Below, piece after piece: positions 14,143 to 23,082 of a stretch of 59,383 nt of DNA. The first letter of the stretch is position 1, and every line of letters begins with the position of its first letter. The DNA is taken from assembly GCA_016845065.1 (NCBI GenBank), contig JAERTG010000167.1, positions 1 through 59,383 of the forward strand, in the 5' to 3' direction. Source of the DNA: Fidelibacterota bacterium. Its GTDB lineage: Bacteria > Fidelibacterota > UBA8477 > JABMPR01. Below the pieces are notes generated by a model. That model made no database searches. It was not told the DNA's origin and saw nothing but the letters and a program-made list of their open reading frames with translations. Both the position numbers and the translations under genes were made by a program.

Positions 14143-14382
14143 TTATCTATCAGCGAGCCAGGATTCCACCTGTTCCCGGGAAGGAAGCCCACCTCGGTGT
14201 ACTACGGTTTCATCAATAACGACACACGGCGTAGACATCACATCATAAGCCATGATCTCCTGGAAGTCCTCGACCTTCTCAAGTTGTACTGCCACACCCC
14301 TTGCCTGGGCTAGTTCTTCTATCAACCTGTAGGTGACTTTACAGTTTGTACACCCACCCCCTAAAACTTTTACGCGCAGCAT
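14143..14382 (-). CDS. Small thioredoxin-like redox-active disulfide protein
   Basis: 79 residues with a thioredoxin-fold pattern and the active-site motif G-G-G-C-T-N-C-K near the N-terminus (C11, C14), then 'MSTPCVVIDETVV' with the cis-proline T-P and 'LPSREQVESWL'. This matches the 'redox-active disulfide protein 2' / MTH895-like family of about 80 residues. It lies 12 bases downstream of the ArsP-like permease, a common pairing in bacteria, so it probably supplies reducing power to or assists that permease. A 'aggggtg' ribosome binding site precedes the ATG. Confidence 0.85.
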   Translation of the reverse strand: MLRVKVLGGGCTNCKVTYRLIEELAQARGVAVQLEKVEDFQEIMAYDVMSTPCVVIDETVVHRGGLPSREQVESWLADR

Positions 14383-14394
14383 ATATAAACACCC

Positions 14395-15429
14395 CTATAG
14401 AACGAGATTAAATATAAGACCAACAAGCAGAATACCAGAGGCTACAATACTGATAAAAACACCTATCAGCCTGACAGTTAATACTTTACGTAATATAATC
14501 ATCTCAGGCAGAGACAAGGCGACGACGCTCATCATAAATGCCAAGGCAGTTCCCAGGGCGGCCCCCTTTGCTAACAATGCTTGCACAACAGGGATTATAC
14601 CTGCAGCACTGCTATACATAGGAATTCCAATTAAGACAGCCAGGGGCACTGACCACCAGGCCTCTTTTCCCATAAAGGAAGCCATAAAGTTCTCAGGGAC
14701 ATAGCCATGTATAAAAGCGCCCACCCCAATCCCAAGCAGAATATATACCCAGACCTTACCAACCACATCTTTCACAGCAAGAGATCCTGCTGTTAACCTC
14801 TGTGAGAAAGCGACCTTCTCAGATTCAAAGGAAAGCTGCTTGGCGGGAATATCCTGAACCCATTTTTCTAGATGCTTCTCAAGATTCATGCGACCCAATA
14901 ACAGACCGCCAAAAATTGCCACCATCAAGCCCAGACCGAGATAAAGCAAGGCAATCTTCCAGCCGAACAATCCAAACAACAATGTGAGGGCAATTTCATT
15001 TACCATGGGTGCTGCGATCAAAAAGGAAAAGGTTACCCCAAGAGGAACACCGGCCTGAACAAAACCAATAAACAAAGGTACTGCAGAACAAGAACAGAAG
15101 GGAGTGACAATACCAAGAGAGGCAGCTAGAACATTGGCTAAACCAAGAGATCGTCCAGCCAATAATGATCTTGTTCTTTCCGGAGTAAACCAGGTGTTAA
15201 TAATCCCCATCACGAAGACAACGGCGGAGAGGAGTAGCAGGACTTTTGGAGTATCATAAATAAAGAATGCTATAGCCTCCCCCAGGTGGCTTGCGGGGTC
15301 AACAGGCAAAAACGAAACGATTAAATCTGCCAGGGGTGCTAGACTGATATACAGAGCGACCCAGGCGATAAGCAGTAGCAAATAGATAGGTATCGGCCCT
15401 TTCGTCATTTTATAAAACCAACCTAACAT
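14395..15429 (-). CDS. ArsP/DUF318-family permease
   Basis: 344 residues with about eight to ten membrane helices. The hallmark 'TPFCSCSAVPLF' (C-S-C after T-P-F) and the later 'GIPMYSSAAGIIPV' element identify the predicted-permease family PF03773, whose ArsP members export trivalent organoarsenicals through the cysteine pair. Substrate in this organism is unknown. The gene ends 12 bases before the thioredoxin-like gene and begins 24 bases after isocitrate dehydrogenase, so all three may be read as one transcript on the minus strand. The ATG at 15429 lacks an obvious Shine-Dalgarno, and the second Met (residue 8) is an alternative. Confidence 0.85.
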   Translation of the reverse strand: MLGWFYKMTKGPIPIYLLLLIAWVALYISLAPLADLIVSFLPVDPASHLGEAIAFFIYDTPKVLLLLSAVVFVMGIINTWFTPERTRSLLAGRSLGLANVLAASLGIVTPFCSCSAVPLFIGFVQAGVPLGVTFSFLIAAPMVNEIALTLLFGLFGWKIALLYLGLGLMVAIFGGLLLGRMNLEKHLEKWVQDIPAKQLSFESEKVAFSQRLTAGSLAVKDVVGKVWVYILLGIGVGAFIHGYVPENFMASFMGKEAWWSVPLAVLIGIPMYSSAAGIIPVVQALLAKGAALGTALAFMMSVVALSLPEMIILRKVLTVRLIGVFISIVASGILLVGLIFNLVL

Positions 15430-15453
15430 AATAATAAGTGATGATTTATGAAC

Positions 15454-17682
15454 TTAATGAGCACCCAGGATAGCGTTCAGGGTTTTACTGGGACACATAG
15501 CAGCAGCAGTTTTGATCTCATCTGGCTTGAAGTATCCACCAATATCTACAGCCTCTCCCTGAGCCTCGATCAACTCTTGAGCGATCAAAGTCTCGTTATC
15601 AGCCAGGCTTTGAGCCAATCCACTAAATCTAGATTTTAATTCGACATCCTTATCTTGCGCAGCAAGCGCCTGAGCCCAGTAGAGTGCCAGGTAGAAAGTG
15701 CTACCCCGGTTGTCCAGCTCATTGACCTTCCGCGAAGGTGATTTTGCATTTTCAAGATATGTGCTGATGGCTTCATCCAGGCTCTCGGCAAGAACGGTTG
15801 CCTTGGTGTTTCCACTCGTTTTTGCGATCTGTTCAAGCGACGGTACCAGAGCACAATATTCACCCAAAGAATCCCAACGAAGGTGACCTTCTTGCAAGAA
15901 TTGTTGCACATGCTTTGGTGCAGAACCACCAGCACCTGTTTCAAACAGGCCACCACCCCTCATTAAAGGAACAATGGATAACATGCGGGCGCTGGTTCCC
16001 AACTCGAGTATAGGAAATAAGTCAGTGAGATAATCCCTGAGTACATTTCCTGTAACAGAAATTGTATTTTCTCCACGACGCACGCGCTTGAGGGAGAACT
16101 TCATGGCATCAACAGGCTTTTGTATCTGGATATCAATGCCGGTGAGATCGTAGTTCTTAAGATATAGAGCGGTTTTCTTGATGATTTCAGCATCATGGCC
16201 ACGATTTTTATCTAGCCAGAAAATCGCAGGAGAACCGCTGACCTTTGCCCTGGTCACAGCCAGCTTTACCCAGTCCTGAATGGGCGCATCCTTGGTTTGA
16301 CACATTCTAAAAATATCACCAGACTCCACCACCTGCTCCAAAAGGGCAGTGTCACCATTTTCGACAACACGAATGACTCCATTTCCCGGGGCTTCAAAGG
16401 TCTTGTCGTGAGAACCATACTCTTCAGCCTTCTGTGCCATGAGACCCACATTTGAAACGCTTCCCATGGTGGCTGGATCAAGCTGTCCATTGACCTTACA
16501 ATCTTCAATGATCTCGCCATACATTGTGGCATAACTCCGGTCCGGAATCATGGCAATAGTATCCTGCAGGGCATCATCGTTATTCCACATCTTGCCGCCA
16601 TCGCGAACCACATTAGGCATTGAGGCATCAATAATCACATTATTAGGAACGTGCAGGTTGGTAACTCCCTTGCGAGAATCAACCATAGCCAAGGCTGGTT
16701 GCATTTCATAGACAGCTGCAATATCTGCTTTTATCTCTGCGGCTTTTTCAACAGGCAATCGGTCCAGCTTATCTTCCACATCAGCAAGCCCGTTGTTTAC
16801 ATTTGCTCCGATATCTTTCAACTCAACGGCATGTTTATCCAGAGCATTGCCGTAGTAAACAGAAACAGCGTATCCAAACATGATGGGGTCGGAGATTTTC
16901 ATCATGGTCGCTTTTAAATGAAGAGAGAGAAGCGATCCCTCAGTCCTTGCCTCGTCAATAGTCTTGGAAAAAAAGGCGCGCAGGGCTTTTACATTCATTA
17001 CAGAAGCATCAATAACCTCACCCTTTTGTAGGGCTAAACTTTCTTTTAGTATGATGTTGCCGCCCTTGTCGTCAGTGAACTCTATTGAAACAGTGGTGTC
17101 CTCATTCAAGGTGGTGGATTTCTCAGAGGCAAAAAAATCTTTATCAGTCATGTGTGCAACCCGAGTCTTGGAGCCACTCTCTGGCCAAGGTTTCATCATG
17201 CGATGAGGATTGCTCTGAGCGAAACGCTTCACAGAAAGTGCAGCACGTCGATCAGAATTCCCCTCACGCAGTACGGGATTCACTGCGGAGCCCAACACTT
17301 TGGCAAAACGGGATTGAAGAGCCTTTTCAGCATCGTTTGATGGTTCTTCTGGGTATTCAGGAATATCATAACCCTTTTGTTGAAGTTCTTTGATAGCAGC
17401 TTGAAGCTGGGGTATAGAAGCACTAATATTAGGTAATTTAACAATATTGGCATCCTGGGACTGGGTAAGTTCACCCAAAGCGGAAAGGGCATCTGCTTGT
17501 TTTTGAGAATCAGAAAGATTATCAGGAAAGAGAGCGATGATCCGACCTGCTAACGAGATATCGCTAATTTCGATATCAATGCCGGTGTTTTTTGTGTAGG
17601 CCTGAATGACAGGTAGTAAAGCATAGGTCGCCAGAGCGGGTGCTTCGTCAATTTTGGTCCAGATAATCTTTGCTGAGGGCAT
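15454..17682 (-). CDS. icd: Monomeric NADP-dependent isocitrate dehydrogenase
   Basis: Converts isocitrate and NADP+ to 2-oxoglutarate, CO2 and NADPH in the TCA cycle. The 742-residue length and sequence throughout match the monomeric (IDH-II) type rather than the dimeric one. Recognisable segments are '[20 protein letters not shown]' at the start, '[11 protein letters not shown]' and 'NPHRMMKPW' (substrate loop), and '[16 protein letters not shown]'. I start it at 17682, because AAAGGATT lies just upstream of this ATG and known family members begin at the M-P-S-A-K-I sequence. The reading frame is open farther upstream (to 17742), but that extension is basic and non-homologous. Confidence 0.95.
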   Translation of the reverse strand: MPSAKIIWTKIDEAPALATYALLPVIQAYTKNTGIDIEISDISLAGRIIALFPDNLSDSQKQADALSALGELTQSQDANIVKLPNISASIPQLQAAIKELQQKGYDIPEYPEEPSNDAEKALQSRFAKVLGSAVNPVLREGNSDRRAALSVKRFAQSNPHRMMKPWPESGSKTRVAHMTDKDFFASEKSTTLNEDTTVSIEFTDDKGGNIILKESLALQKGEVIDASVMNVKALRAFFSKTIDEARTEGSLLSLHLKATMMKISDPIMFGYAVSVYYGNALDKHAVELKDIGANVNNGLADVEDKLDRLPVEKAAEIKADIAAVYEMQPALAMVDSRKGVTNLHVPNNVIIDASMPNVVRDGGKMWNNDDALQDTIAMIPDRSYATMYGEIIEDCKVNGQLDPATMGSVSNVGLMAQKAEEYGSHDKTFEAPGNGVIRVVENGDTALLEQVVESGDIFRMCQTKDAPIQDWVKLAVTRAKVSGSPAIFWLDKNRGHDAEIIKKTALYLKNYDLTGIDIQIQKPVDAMKFSLKRVRRGENTISVTGNVLRDYLTDLFPILELGTSARMLSIVPLMRGGGLFETGAGGSAPKHVQQFLQEGHLRWDSLGEYCALVPSLEQIAKTSGNTKATVLAESLDEAISTYLENAKSPSRKVNELDNRGSTFYLALYWAQALAAQDKDVELKSRFSGLAQSLADNETLIAQELIEAQGEAVDIGGYFKPDEIKTAAAMCPSKTLNAILGAH

Positions 17683-17912
17683 GGTAATCCTTTGTTTGGA
17701 GCGTTTCCGTTTGGAGCATATAAAAAACAAAAATCTGAGCATGAAAATAAATGGTGAGGACCCAATGCAAAATTATTTCATCGCAATAAATGATAAAAAG
17801 GAACTAATATTTTTGACCTTTGTGTTTTGTAGGAGGTGAACCAATTCTTAGGTTGGGATGCTTAACCTGACTGCATAAATTTGTATCCATTGTCATATAA
17901 AAAGGAAAGTAA

Positions 17913-18083
17913 ATGGCCAAGCCAAATTACGCTTTTGCAAAACACCAGAGAGACCTTGCCAAGAAAAAGAAAAAAGAAGAAAAAAAACGCTTAAAAGCAG
18001 AGGCGAAATTACGGGAGAAAAATGGCGGTGAATTGCCAGAAACCCCAGAAGATGAGACCTCGGAAGACCCCTCCGAAAGCTAG
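17913..18083 (+). CDS. Small Lys/Glu-rich conserved protein
   Basis: 56 residues beginning M-A-K-P-N-Y-A-F-A-K-H-Q-R-D-L-A-K-K-K-K, followed by a charged Lys/Glu helix and an acidic Pro/Ser/Thr tail ending E-D-P-S-E-S. The N-terminal pattern is that of a widespread family of tiny proteins seen in many proteobacteria, whose function is unknown. A strong ribosome binding site (aaaaggaaag) lies just upstream. The stop is five bases before the nucleotidyltransferase start, so the two genes look co-transcribed. It is too short for most length cut-offs. Confidence 0.72.
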   Translation: MAKPNYAFAKHQRDLAKKKKKEEKKRLKAEAKLREKNGGELPETPEDETSEDPSES

Positions 18084-18088
18084 AGCTT

Positions 18089-18892
18089 ATGCTTGATCAA
18101 CACCGGGTGGAATCACTGCCAGAGGCACATCGAGCCTTTGTTGAAAATTGTGTTCCCCGGCTTATGTTTGACCCTCGTATCGTGGGGGTTGCGCTTGGCG
18201 GATCATTTCTATTGAATGAAATTGATGCCTATAGTGATCTTGATCTGGTTGTATTTATTGACCCACCTCATTATGATTCAGTGCTGGTAGATAGACAAAA
18301 CATTGTAAAAAAAATCGGCTCACTCCTGGAAAGTTTCACAGGGGAACATGTGGGGGAACCTCGCCTGCTCATCTGCCTCTACGGTCCTCCCCTTCTCCAT
18401 ATTGACTTTAAATTCGTTTCCATGGATGACATCCACGAAAAAGTGGAAAACCCTGCAGTACTGTGGGAGCGTGAAGACTTGATCAGCAGTCAAATTAATT
18501 TGGAACCGGCAACGTTTCCCCAGCCGGATCCAACCTGGATCGAAAAGCGGTTTTGGACCTGGATTCACTATACTGCCACCAAAATCGGACGAGGTGAGAT
18601 ATTTGAGGCAATGGAAGCCATCGGGTTTTTACGGGTGATGGTTTTTGGACCTCTGATTTTACAGAAAAAAGGTGCCCGACCCCGGGGTCTACGAAAGATT
18701 GAACGCTATGCAAGCCAAACAGAGCTTCAAAAACTGGAAATGACTGTGGCGACTAATGATCCAGGTGATTGTCTCCGAGCTCTTCGAGAAAGCATAGCCC
18801 TTTATCATACATTAAGAGACAATCCCAGTAACTCAACTCTTGAAAAACTGGTACTAGATTATTTAGATCAAATAGAGACCAACCTGGATTGA
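18089..18892 (+). CDS. Nucleotidyltransferase-domain protein
   Basis: 267 residues. The N-terminal third carries the polymerase-beta-like signature G-G-S-F-L-L-N-E-I-D-A-Y-S-D-L-D-L, that is GGS with the D-x-D metal pair, followed by a third acidic residue in 'HIDFKFVSMDD'. The C-terminal half is helical and resembles the KNTase-C/HI0074-like region that binds the acceptor. It could modify a small molecule (aminoglycoside-type) or be a stand-alone antitoxin-type enzyme, and the substrate is unclear. It follows the 56-residue Lys-rich gene closely. Confidence 0.78.
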   Translation: MLDQHRVESLPEAHRAFVENCVPRLMFDPRIVGVALGGSFLLNEIDAYSDLDLVVFIDPPHYDSVLVDRQNIVKKIGSLLESFTGEHVGEPRLLICLYGPPLLHIDFKFVSMDDIHEKVENPAVLWEREDLISSQINLEPATFPQPDPTWIEKRFWTWIHYTATKIGRGEIFEAMEAIGFLRVMVFGPLILQKKGARPRGLRKIERYASQTELQKLEMTVATNDPGDCLRALRESIALYHTLRDNPSNSTLEKLVLDYLDQIETNLD

Positions 18893-18938
18893 AACTGATC
18901 AAAATCAGTGTGGTCGACATTAATTGAAAGGAAAAACC

Positions 18939-19403
18939 ATGAACAAGCCATATAGAGCAATAATTTTTACTGTAATCCTCCATTTGGGTTCAGGCCTGCT
19001 GTTACCTGGTGTGGTAAAGGCTCACTGTCAGATACCTTGTGGTATTTATGATGATCATGCCAGACTTCAATCCATGCTGGAAGATGCCAAAACAGTAGAA
19101 AAGTCAGTGTTGACCATGCTGGACCTTGAAGGTAAAACAGACGTTCAATCTCAAAACCAGATGGTTCGTTGGGTGGTAAACAAAGAAGACCATGCTCAGA
19201 AGATCATCGATACAATTAGTGATTATTTTCTAACGCAGCGCGTTAAGCCTGCTCAGAAAGACTATGATGAGAAACTCAAAAACCACCATGCTGTAATTCT
19301 TGCCGCCATGAAAGCAAAGCAAAACGCTGATCTGGCAAGTTTAAAGAAGCTCAAAAAGAGCATCAGCAAACTGGCTGAATATTATCCCGAGCACAAGCAC
19401 TAG
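18939..19403 (+). CDS. sodN: Nickel superoxide dismutase with a Sec-type signal peptide
   Basis: Detoxifies superoxide. After a 28-residue leader ending V-V-K-A the sequence continues H-C-Q-I-P-C-G-I-Y. This is the nickel hook H1-C2-x-x-P5-C6-G7-x-Y9 that binds Ni only when His1 is the free N-terminus. The rest is the family's four-helix bundle; the mature part is 126 residues, close to known Ni-SODs (about 117). In actinobacteria and cyanobacteria a short non-Sec propeptide is removed by SodX. Here the leader has K/R near the start and a hydrophobic core, so signal peptidase I could create His1 during export. No sodX gene is adjacent. I use the ATG at 18939, with Shine-Dalgarno gaaagga; a TTG at 18924 also lies in frame. 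Confidence 0.92.
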   Translation: MNKPYRAIIFTVILHLGSGLLLPGVVKAHCQIPCGIYDDHARLQSMLEDAKTVEKSVLTMLDLEGKTDVQSQNQMVRWVVNKEDHAQKIIDTISDYFLTQRVKPAQKDYDEKLKNHHAVILAAMKAKQNADLASLKKLKKSISKLAEYYPEHKH

Positions 19404-19409
19404 AGCAGC

Positions 19410-19901
19410 ATGCTGACCATTAGGCGTATTAGGAAAGACGAAAGTGAGCTTTTCAAAAGCCTGCGACTCAGAGGACTAAAGGAATCACCAACTGCCTTTG
19501 GGTCTACTTATGAGTCAGCAATAAATCGTAGTCCAGAAAGCTGGATTGAACAGGCCGGCGGAAGCAGCCAGGGTTCAGGCAGGGCGACATTTCTGGCGTT
19601 TAAGGATGATCTCGCTGTGGGGTTGGCAGCCATTTACCGCCTGGCATTCCCAATAGATGTTGGTGAGCTCGTGCAGTTCTGGGTTGCACCGGAAACCAGA
19701 AGGCAAGGCGTAGCAGTTGCCCTGCTTGATAGCGTCTTGGAGTGGGCCTCGGCCAACGATTTTCGTGCTGTTTCAGCGGGAATCATGGCAGGAAATGCTA
19801 AAGCAATGAAGTTTTATACGAAGTACGGTTTTATACCAGAGGCGGGGATTGTCTTGAATTGTCCCGACGACGCAGCGGTGCTGATTAAGGAAGTGAAATG
19901 A
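19410..19901 (+). CDS. GNAT-family N-acetyltransferase
   Basis: 163 residues with clear GNAT motifs: 'LVQFWVAPETRRQGVAVALL' (motif A with R-R-Q-G-V-A) and 'IMAGNAKAMKFYTKYGF' (motif B with the N-x-x-A-x-x-F-Y-x-x-x-G-F ending). The substrate is unknown. It starts six bases after the Ni-SOD stop and overlaps the next gene by four bases (ATGA), so it is probably read from the same transcript as both neighbours. Confidence 0.88.
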   Translation: MLTIRRIRKDESELFKSLRLRGLKESPTAFGSTYESAINRSPESWIEQAGGSSQGSGRATFLAFKDDLAVGLAAIYRLAFPIDVGELVQFWVAPETRRQGVAVALLDSVLEWASANDFRAVSAGIMAGNAKAMKFYTKYGFIPEAGIVLNCPDDAAVLIKEVK

Positions 19902-20374
19902 CGAAAAACGACATTTTAAGAAGAATCCGCTACACCTTTGACTTTAGCGATGAAAAGATGATTTCCATATTTGCCCTGGCGAATTATAAGGTGACCAGGG
20001 CTGAGATCAGTGACTGGATGAAAAGAGAAGAAGACCCGGCCTATAAGACACTCTACGATGATGAATTAGCTGTTTTCTTAAATGGACTTATTATTGAAAA
20101 AAGGGGTCGTAAGGAAGGTCCAATTCCAAAACCTGAAAACAAGCTCACCAATAATGTAATCTTGAAAAAACTACAGATTGCTTTAAACCTGCGAGCCGAA
20201 GAAGTCCTGGATGTTCTGATGTTGGCTGACTTGAAGGTGAGCAAATATGAACTCAGTGCATTTTTTCGCAAACCAGACCATAGACACTATCGTCCGCTTC
20301 GTGATCAAATCCTCCGCAATTTTCTCAATGGAATGCAGGTTAAATATCGAAAGTCAGATCCAGGTCAGGACTGA
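19898..20374 (+). CDS. DUF1456-family protein (YehS-like)
   Basis: 158 residues made of two tandem copies of a roughly 70-residue helical unit: 'NDILRRIRYTFDFSDEKMISIF' and 'NNVILKKLQIALNLRAEEVLDV', each followed by 'ADLKVSK.EL..FFRKPD...Y..'-like text and 'FLNG'. This duplication and the length match E. coli YehS, whose role is not established. It overlaps the acetyltransferase stop by four bases. Confidence 0.88.
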   Translation: MTKNDILRRIRYTFDFSDEKMISIFALANYKVTRAEISDWMKREEDPAYKTLYDDELAVFLNGLIIEKRGRKEGPIPKPENKLTNNVILKKLQIALNLRAEEVLDVLMLADLKVSKYELSAFFRKPDHRHYRPLRDQILRNFLNGMQVKYRKSDPGQD

Positions 20375-20493
20375 CAGGACTGCTTGACCAGGCTCTGTTT
20401 AATAATAGCCAAACAAGCCCAAACGATAAATCTAACTCCAATACACCCACCACTTTAAATAAAAACAAATACTTCATCATGTAAATTTCCTGC

Positions 20494-20531
20494 TTGCAAT
20501 GGATAGTGACCAAAATTATCATCAATGGTCA
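20494..20531 (+). promoter_or_regulatory. Candidate promoter of the cytochrome oxidase operon with a dyad over the -10 box
   Basis: TTGCAA (20494-20499) and TATCAT (20517-20522) are separated by 17 bases. A perfect six-base dyad TGACCA (20507-20512) / TGGTCA (20526-20531) is centred on the -10 box and could be an operator. The rest of the 20375-20569 gap shows nothing else. The act operon promoter candidate uses the same TATCAT box and spacing. Confidence 0.45.
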
Positions 20532-20569
20532 GACACTATAAGTATGAGTTTTTTTTAACTGGGGTGAAC

Positions 20570-21382
20570 ATGCTATTCAAACACTTAATAACTATATGTC
20601 TTATCCTGAGCACATCTGTGTTCTCAGAAGAGACAGAACCACAACCCGAAATCGGGATCGATGATTCCTTTTTAGGTGAGACCGTTGATCTTAATCTGAA
20701 TTTTTTTGATGAGACGGGACAACCCATTACACTGGCTACTGCCAGCGAGGGTCGACCTATTATTCTTGCCCTGGTATATTATAATTGCACATCAATCTGT
20801 AACCCTTTTCTCAATGCCATTGTGGATGTAGTCAACCAGTCTCCATCTGCGTTTCTTCCAGGGGATAAATACAATATTGTGGCTGTCAGTTTCGACCCCA
20901 ATGAGGATCATGAAATTGCAGCTCTTAAAAAACAGTCCTATCTGAATTTGTTTGAAGGTAAAACCAGCATACCTGAATCATCCTTCCGCTTCTTGACAGC
21001 AGACTCCAGCACGATTAGAACACTCACTGAATCAGTGGGCTTCAAGTATGCACCCGACCAGGAAGACGGGTTTATGCATGCCTCATCCCTGATCATTTTA
21101 TCACCGAGTGGTATAATATCTCGCTATATCCGCGGATTGTATTTTCTGCCTGTCGAAGTCATGGTTTCTGTTACCAATGCCATGGAAGGGAAATGGGCAC
21201 CCACTCTCAGAAAAATTGTAAACTTTTGCTTTGTAGAAGAACCTGAAGGCAGGGGTTACTATTTTAATTTTCTGAAAGTTACCGGGGTTCTGATCCTTGC
21301 ATCAATTCTGATAACCATTCTGGTATTAACTACCGTCTTTCACAAAAAACCAGCCATACCCAATGAAAACGAGGATAGCTAA
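20570..21382 (+). CDS. SCO1/SenC copper chaperone for cytochrome oxidase
   Basis: 270 residues: N-terminal signal or anchor (M-L-F-K-H-L-I-T-I-C-L-I-L-S), a thioredoxin-fold domain with the copper ligands C-T-S-I-C and a distal His in 'EDGFMHASS', and an unusual C-terminal membrane helix (about 238-262, 'VTGVLILASILITILVL'). SCO proteins load the CuA site of subunit II. This gene is first in the oxidase operon, two bases before subunit I, as expected. The ATG at 20570 has a good ribosome binding site (ggggtga), so I prefer it to the longer frame that starts at 20525. Confidence 0.9.
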   Translation: MLFKHLITICLILSTSVFSEETEPQPEIGIDDSFLGETVDLNLNFFDETGQPITLATASEGRPIILALVYYNCTSICNPFLNAIVDVVNQSPSAFLPGDKYNIVAVSFDPNEDHEIAALKKQSYLNLFEGKTSIPESSFRFLTADSSTIRTLTESVGFKYAPDQEDGFMHASSLIILSPSGIISRYIRGLYFLPVEVMVSVTNAMEGKWAPTLRKIVNFCFVEEPEGRGYYFNFLKVTGVLILASILITILVLTTVFHKKPAIPNENEDS

Positions 21383-21384
21383 TT

Positions 21385-23082
21385 ATGGAAACAGCGAATA
21401 GCACAAACTACTTCAACAGTCACACCGGTACCCGATGGACCAGTGGCTTTATGAGCTGGATAACATCTACTGATCATAAACGAATTGGTGTGATGTACGG
21501 ATTCACAATGTTCGCTTTTTTCTTTTTGGCTGTCTGTATTGGTTTTTTAATCAAGCTCCAAAAATTTTACCCAGCAGCCAGCGGCTGGGAGATAATTCCT
21601 CCAGAATGGTATGGCTCCTTTTTTACCCTCCATTCGGTTATTATGATCTTTCTGTTTATTGTTCCAGGTGCACCGGCAATTCTTGGGAACTTCTTTCTGC
21701 CTCTACAGATAGGAGCCAAAGATGTTGCCTTTCCCCGTGTCAACCTACTCTCGTACTGGCTGTACCTGTTTGGTGCAATGATGGCCGTTGTAGGAATTCT
21801 TTTGGGTGGGGCTGACACGGGCTGGACCTTTACGCCACCCTACTCTGTGACAACGAGAACTATTTCTCTCTTTGGGACAGAATTTGATTCCGTTTCCTGG
21901 ATGTTGACAGCAGCCTTTATTTTAGGCTGGGGAACCATCCTTACAGGAATAAACTTTATTATCACCATCCACAGGATGCGTACAAAAGGCATGAGTTATT
22001 TTAAAATGCCCCTGTTTTCCTGGTCGATTTATGCTGCTTCCTGGATACAGGTTCTGGCAACTCCGGTTGTGGGAATTTCATTGTTGATGATCGTCCTTGA
22101 AAGAGTGATGCCTGTTGGGTTTTTTGATCCCAACAAGGGTGGTGATCCCATCCTGTTTCAACACCTTTTCTGGATTTACTCTCACCCAGCTGTTTATGTG
22201 ATGATCCTGCCCTCAATGGGATTGGTAAGTGAGATTATCCCTACAAATAGTCAGAAACCAATTTTTGGCTACAAGAGTATCGCTATTGCATCCTGTAGTA
22301 TTGCAGGTGTTGGTTATCTGATCTGGGCTCACCACATGTTTGCTTCAGGAATGTCAGACATAGCCTCCATCATCTTCTCCTTTTTAACCTTCTTTGTGGC
22401 CATTCCAACGGCCATTAAGGTGTTTAACTGGATAGCTACCCTTTATAAGGCATCTATTGCCCTGACCCCCCCCATGCTTTTTGCTCTGGGGTTTGTTTTT
22501 AATTTTAGCATTGGTGGTTTGACAGGCATGTTCCTCGGATCATTGTCCACAGATATCCATCTGCATGACACCGATTTTATTGTAGCTCATTTTCATTATA
22601 CAATGTTTGGTGGCGCAGCTTTTGGTATCATTGGCGGTATCTTCCACTATTTCCCCAAAATGTTTGGAAAGATGTATTCACACAAACTGGCCAATGCGAC
22701 CTTTGCACTCATGTTTACCGGCTTTAATGCCCTCTTTATACCCATGTTTGTTCTGGGGTTTTACGGAATGCCCAGACGTTATCACACCTATCCGGACATA
22801 CCACTCTTCACAAACCTGCAACAGGCATCAACTATTGGATCCTGGATCCTGGTTACAGGTGTCGTTCTGATGTTTATCACATGGATTCATGGTTTGCGGA
22901 AAGGGCAGGCAAGTACAGAAGAGAACCCCTGGAACTCCTCAACCCTGGAATGGCAGACAGCATCGCCGCCGACGCTATATAATTTTGAAGAAGACCCTGT
23001 TGTAACCCGACACCCCTATGATTATGAAGCTTTCAGGGCTGAAGTGAAAGCAGGAACCTCCAAAGGAGCAAGAGATGAGTGA
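21385..23082 (+). CDS. ctaD: Cytochrome c oxidase subunit I (caa3 type, A2 family)
   Basis: 565 residues, about 12 membrane helices. It reduces O2 to water and pumps protons. Heme and CuB ligands are visible: H in 'FTLHSVIM', the crosslinked H-Y pair in 'WIYSHPAVYVMILP', 'AHHMF' and 'VAHFHYTMFGG'. The D-channel glutamate of A1-type oxidases (H-P-E-V-Y) is replaced by Ala, with the Y-S motif one turn earlier, so this is an A2-type enzyme like Thermus caa3. It starts two bases after sco and overlaps subunit III by eight bases. Confidence 0.97.
   Translation: METANSTNYFNSHTGTRWTSGFMSWITSTDHKRIGVMYGFTMFAFFFLAVCIGFLIKLQKFYPAASGWEIIPPEWYGSFFTLHSVIMIFLFIVPGAPAILGNFFLPLQIGAKDVAFPRVNLLSYWLYLFGAMMAVVGILLGGADTGWTFTPPYSVTTRTISLFGTEFDSVSWMLTAAFILGWGTILTGINFIITIHRMRTKGMSYFKMPLFSWSIYAASWIQVLATPVVGISLLMIVLERVMPVGFFDPNKGGDPILFQHLFWIYSHPAVYVMILPSMGLVSEIIPTNSQKPIFGYKSIAIASCSIAGVGYLIWAHHMFASGMSDIASIIFSFLTFFVAIPTAIKVFNWIATLYKASIALTPPMLFALGFVFNFSIGGLTGMFLGSLSTDIHLHDTDFIVAHFHYTMFGGAAFGIIGGIFHYFPKMFGKMYSHKLANATFALMFTGFNALFIPMFVLGFYGMPRRYHTYPDIPLFTNLQQASTIGSWILVTGVVLMFITWIHGLRKGQASTEENPWNSSTLEWQTASPPTLYNFEEDPVVTRHPYDYEAFRAEVKAGTSKGARDE

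Noticed and set aside
15636..17393. Several 60-110 residue frames within isocitrate dehydrogenase on both strands
   Set aside because: They overlap a long, well matched enzyme and have no recognisable domains.
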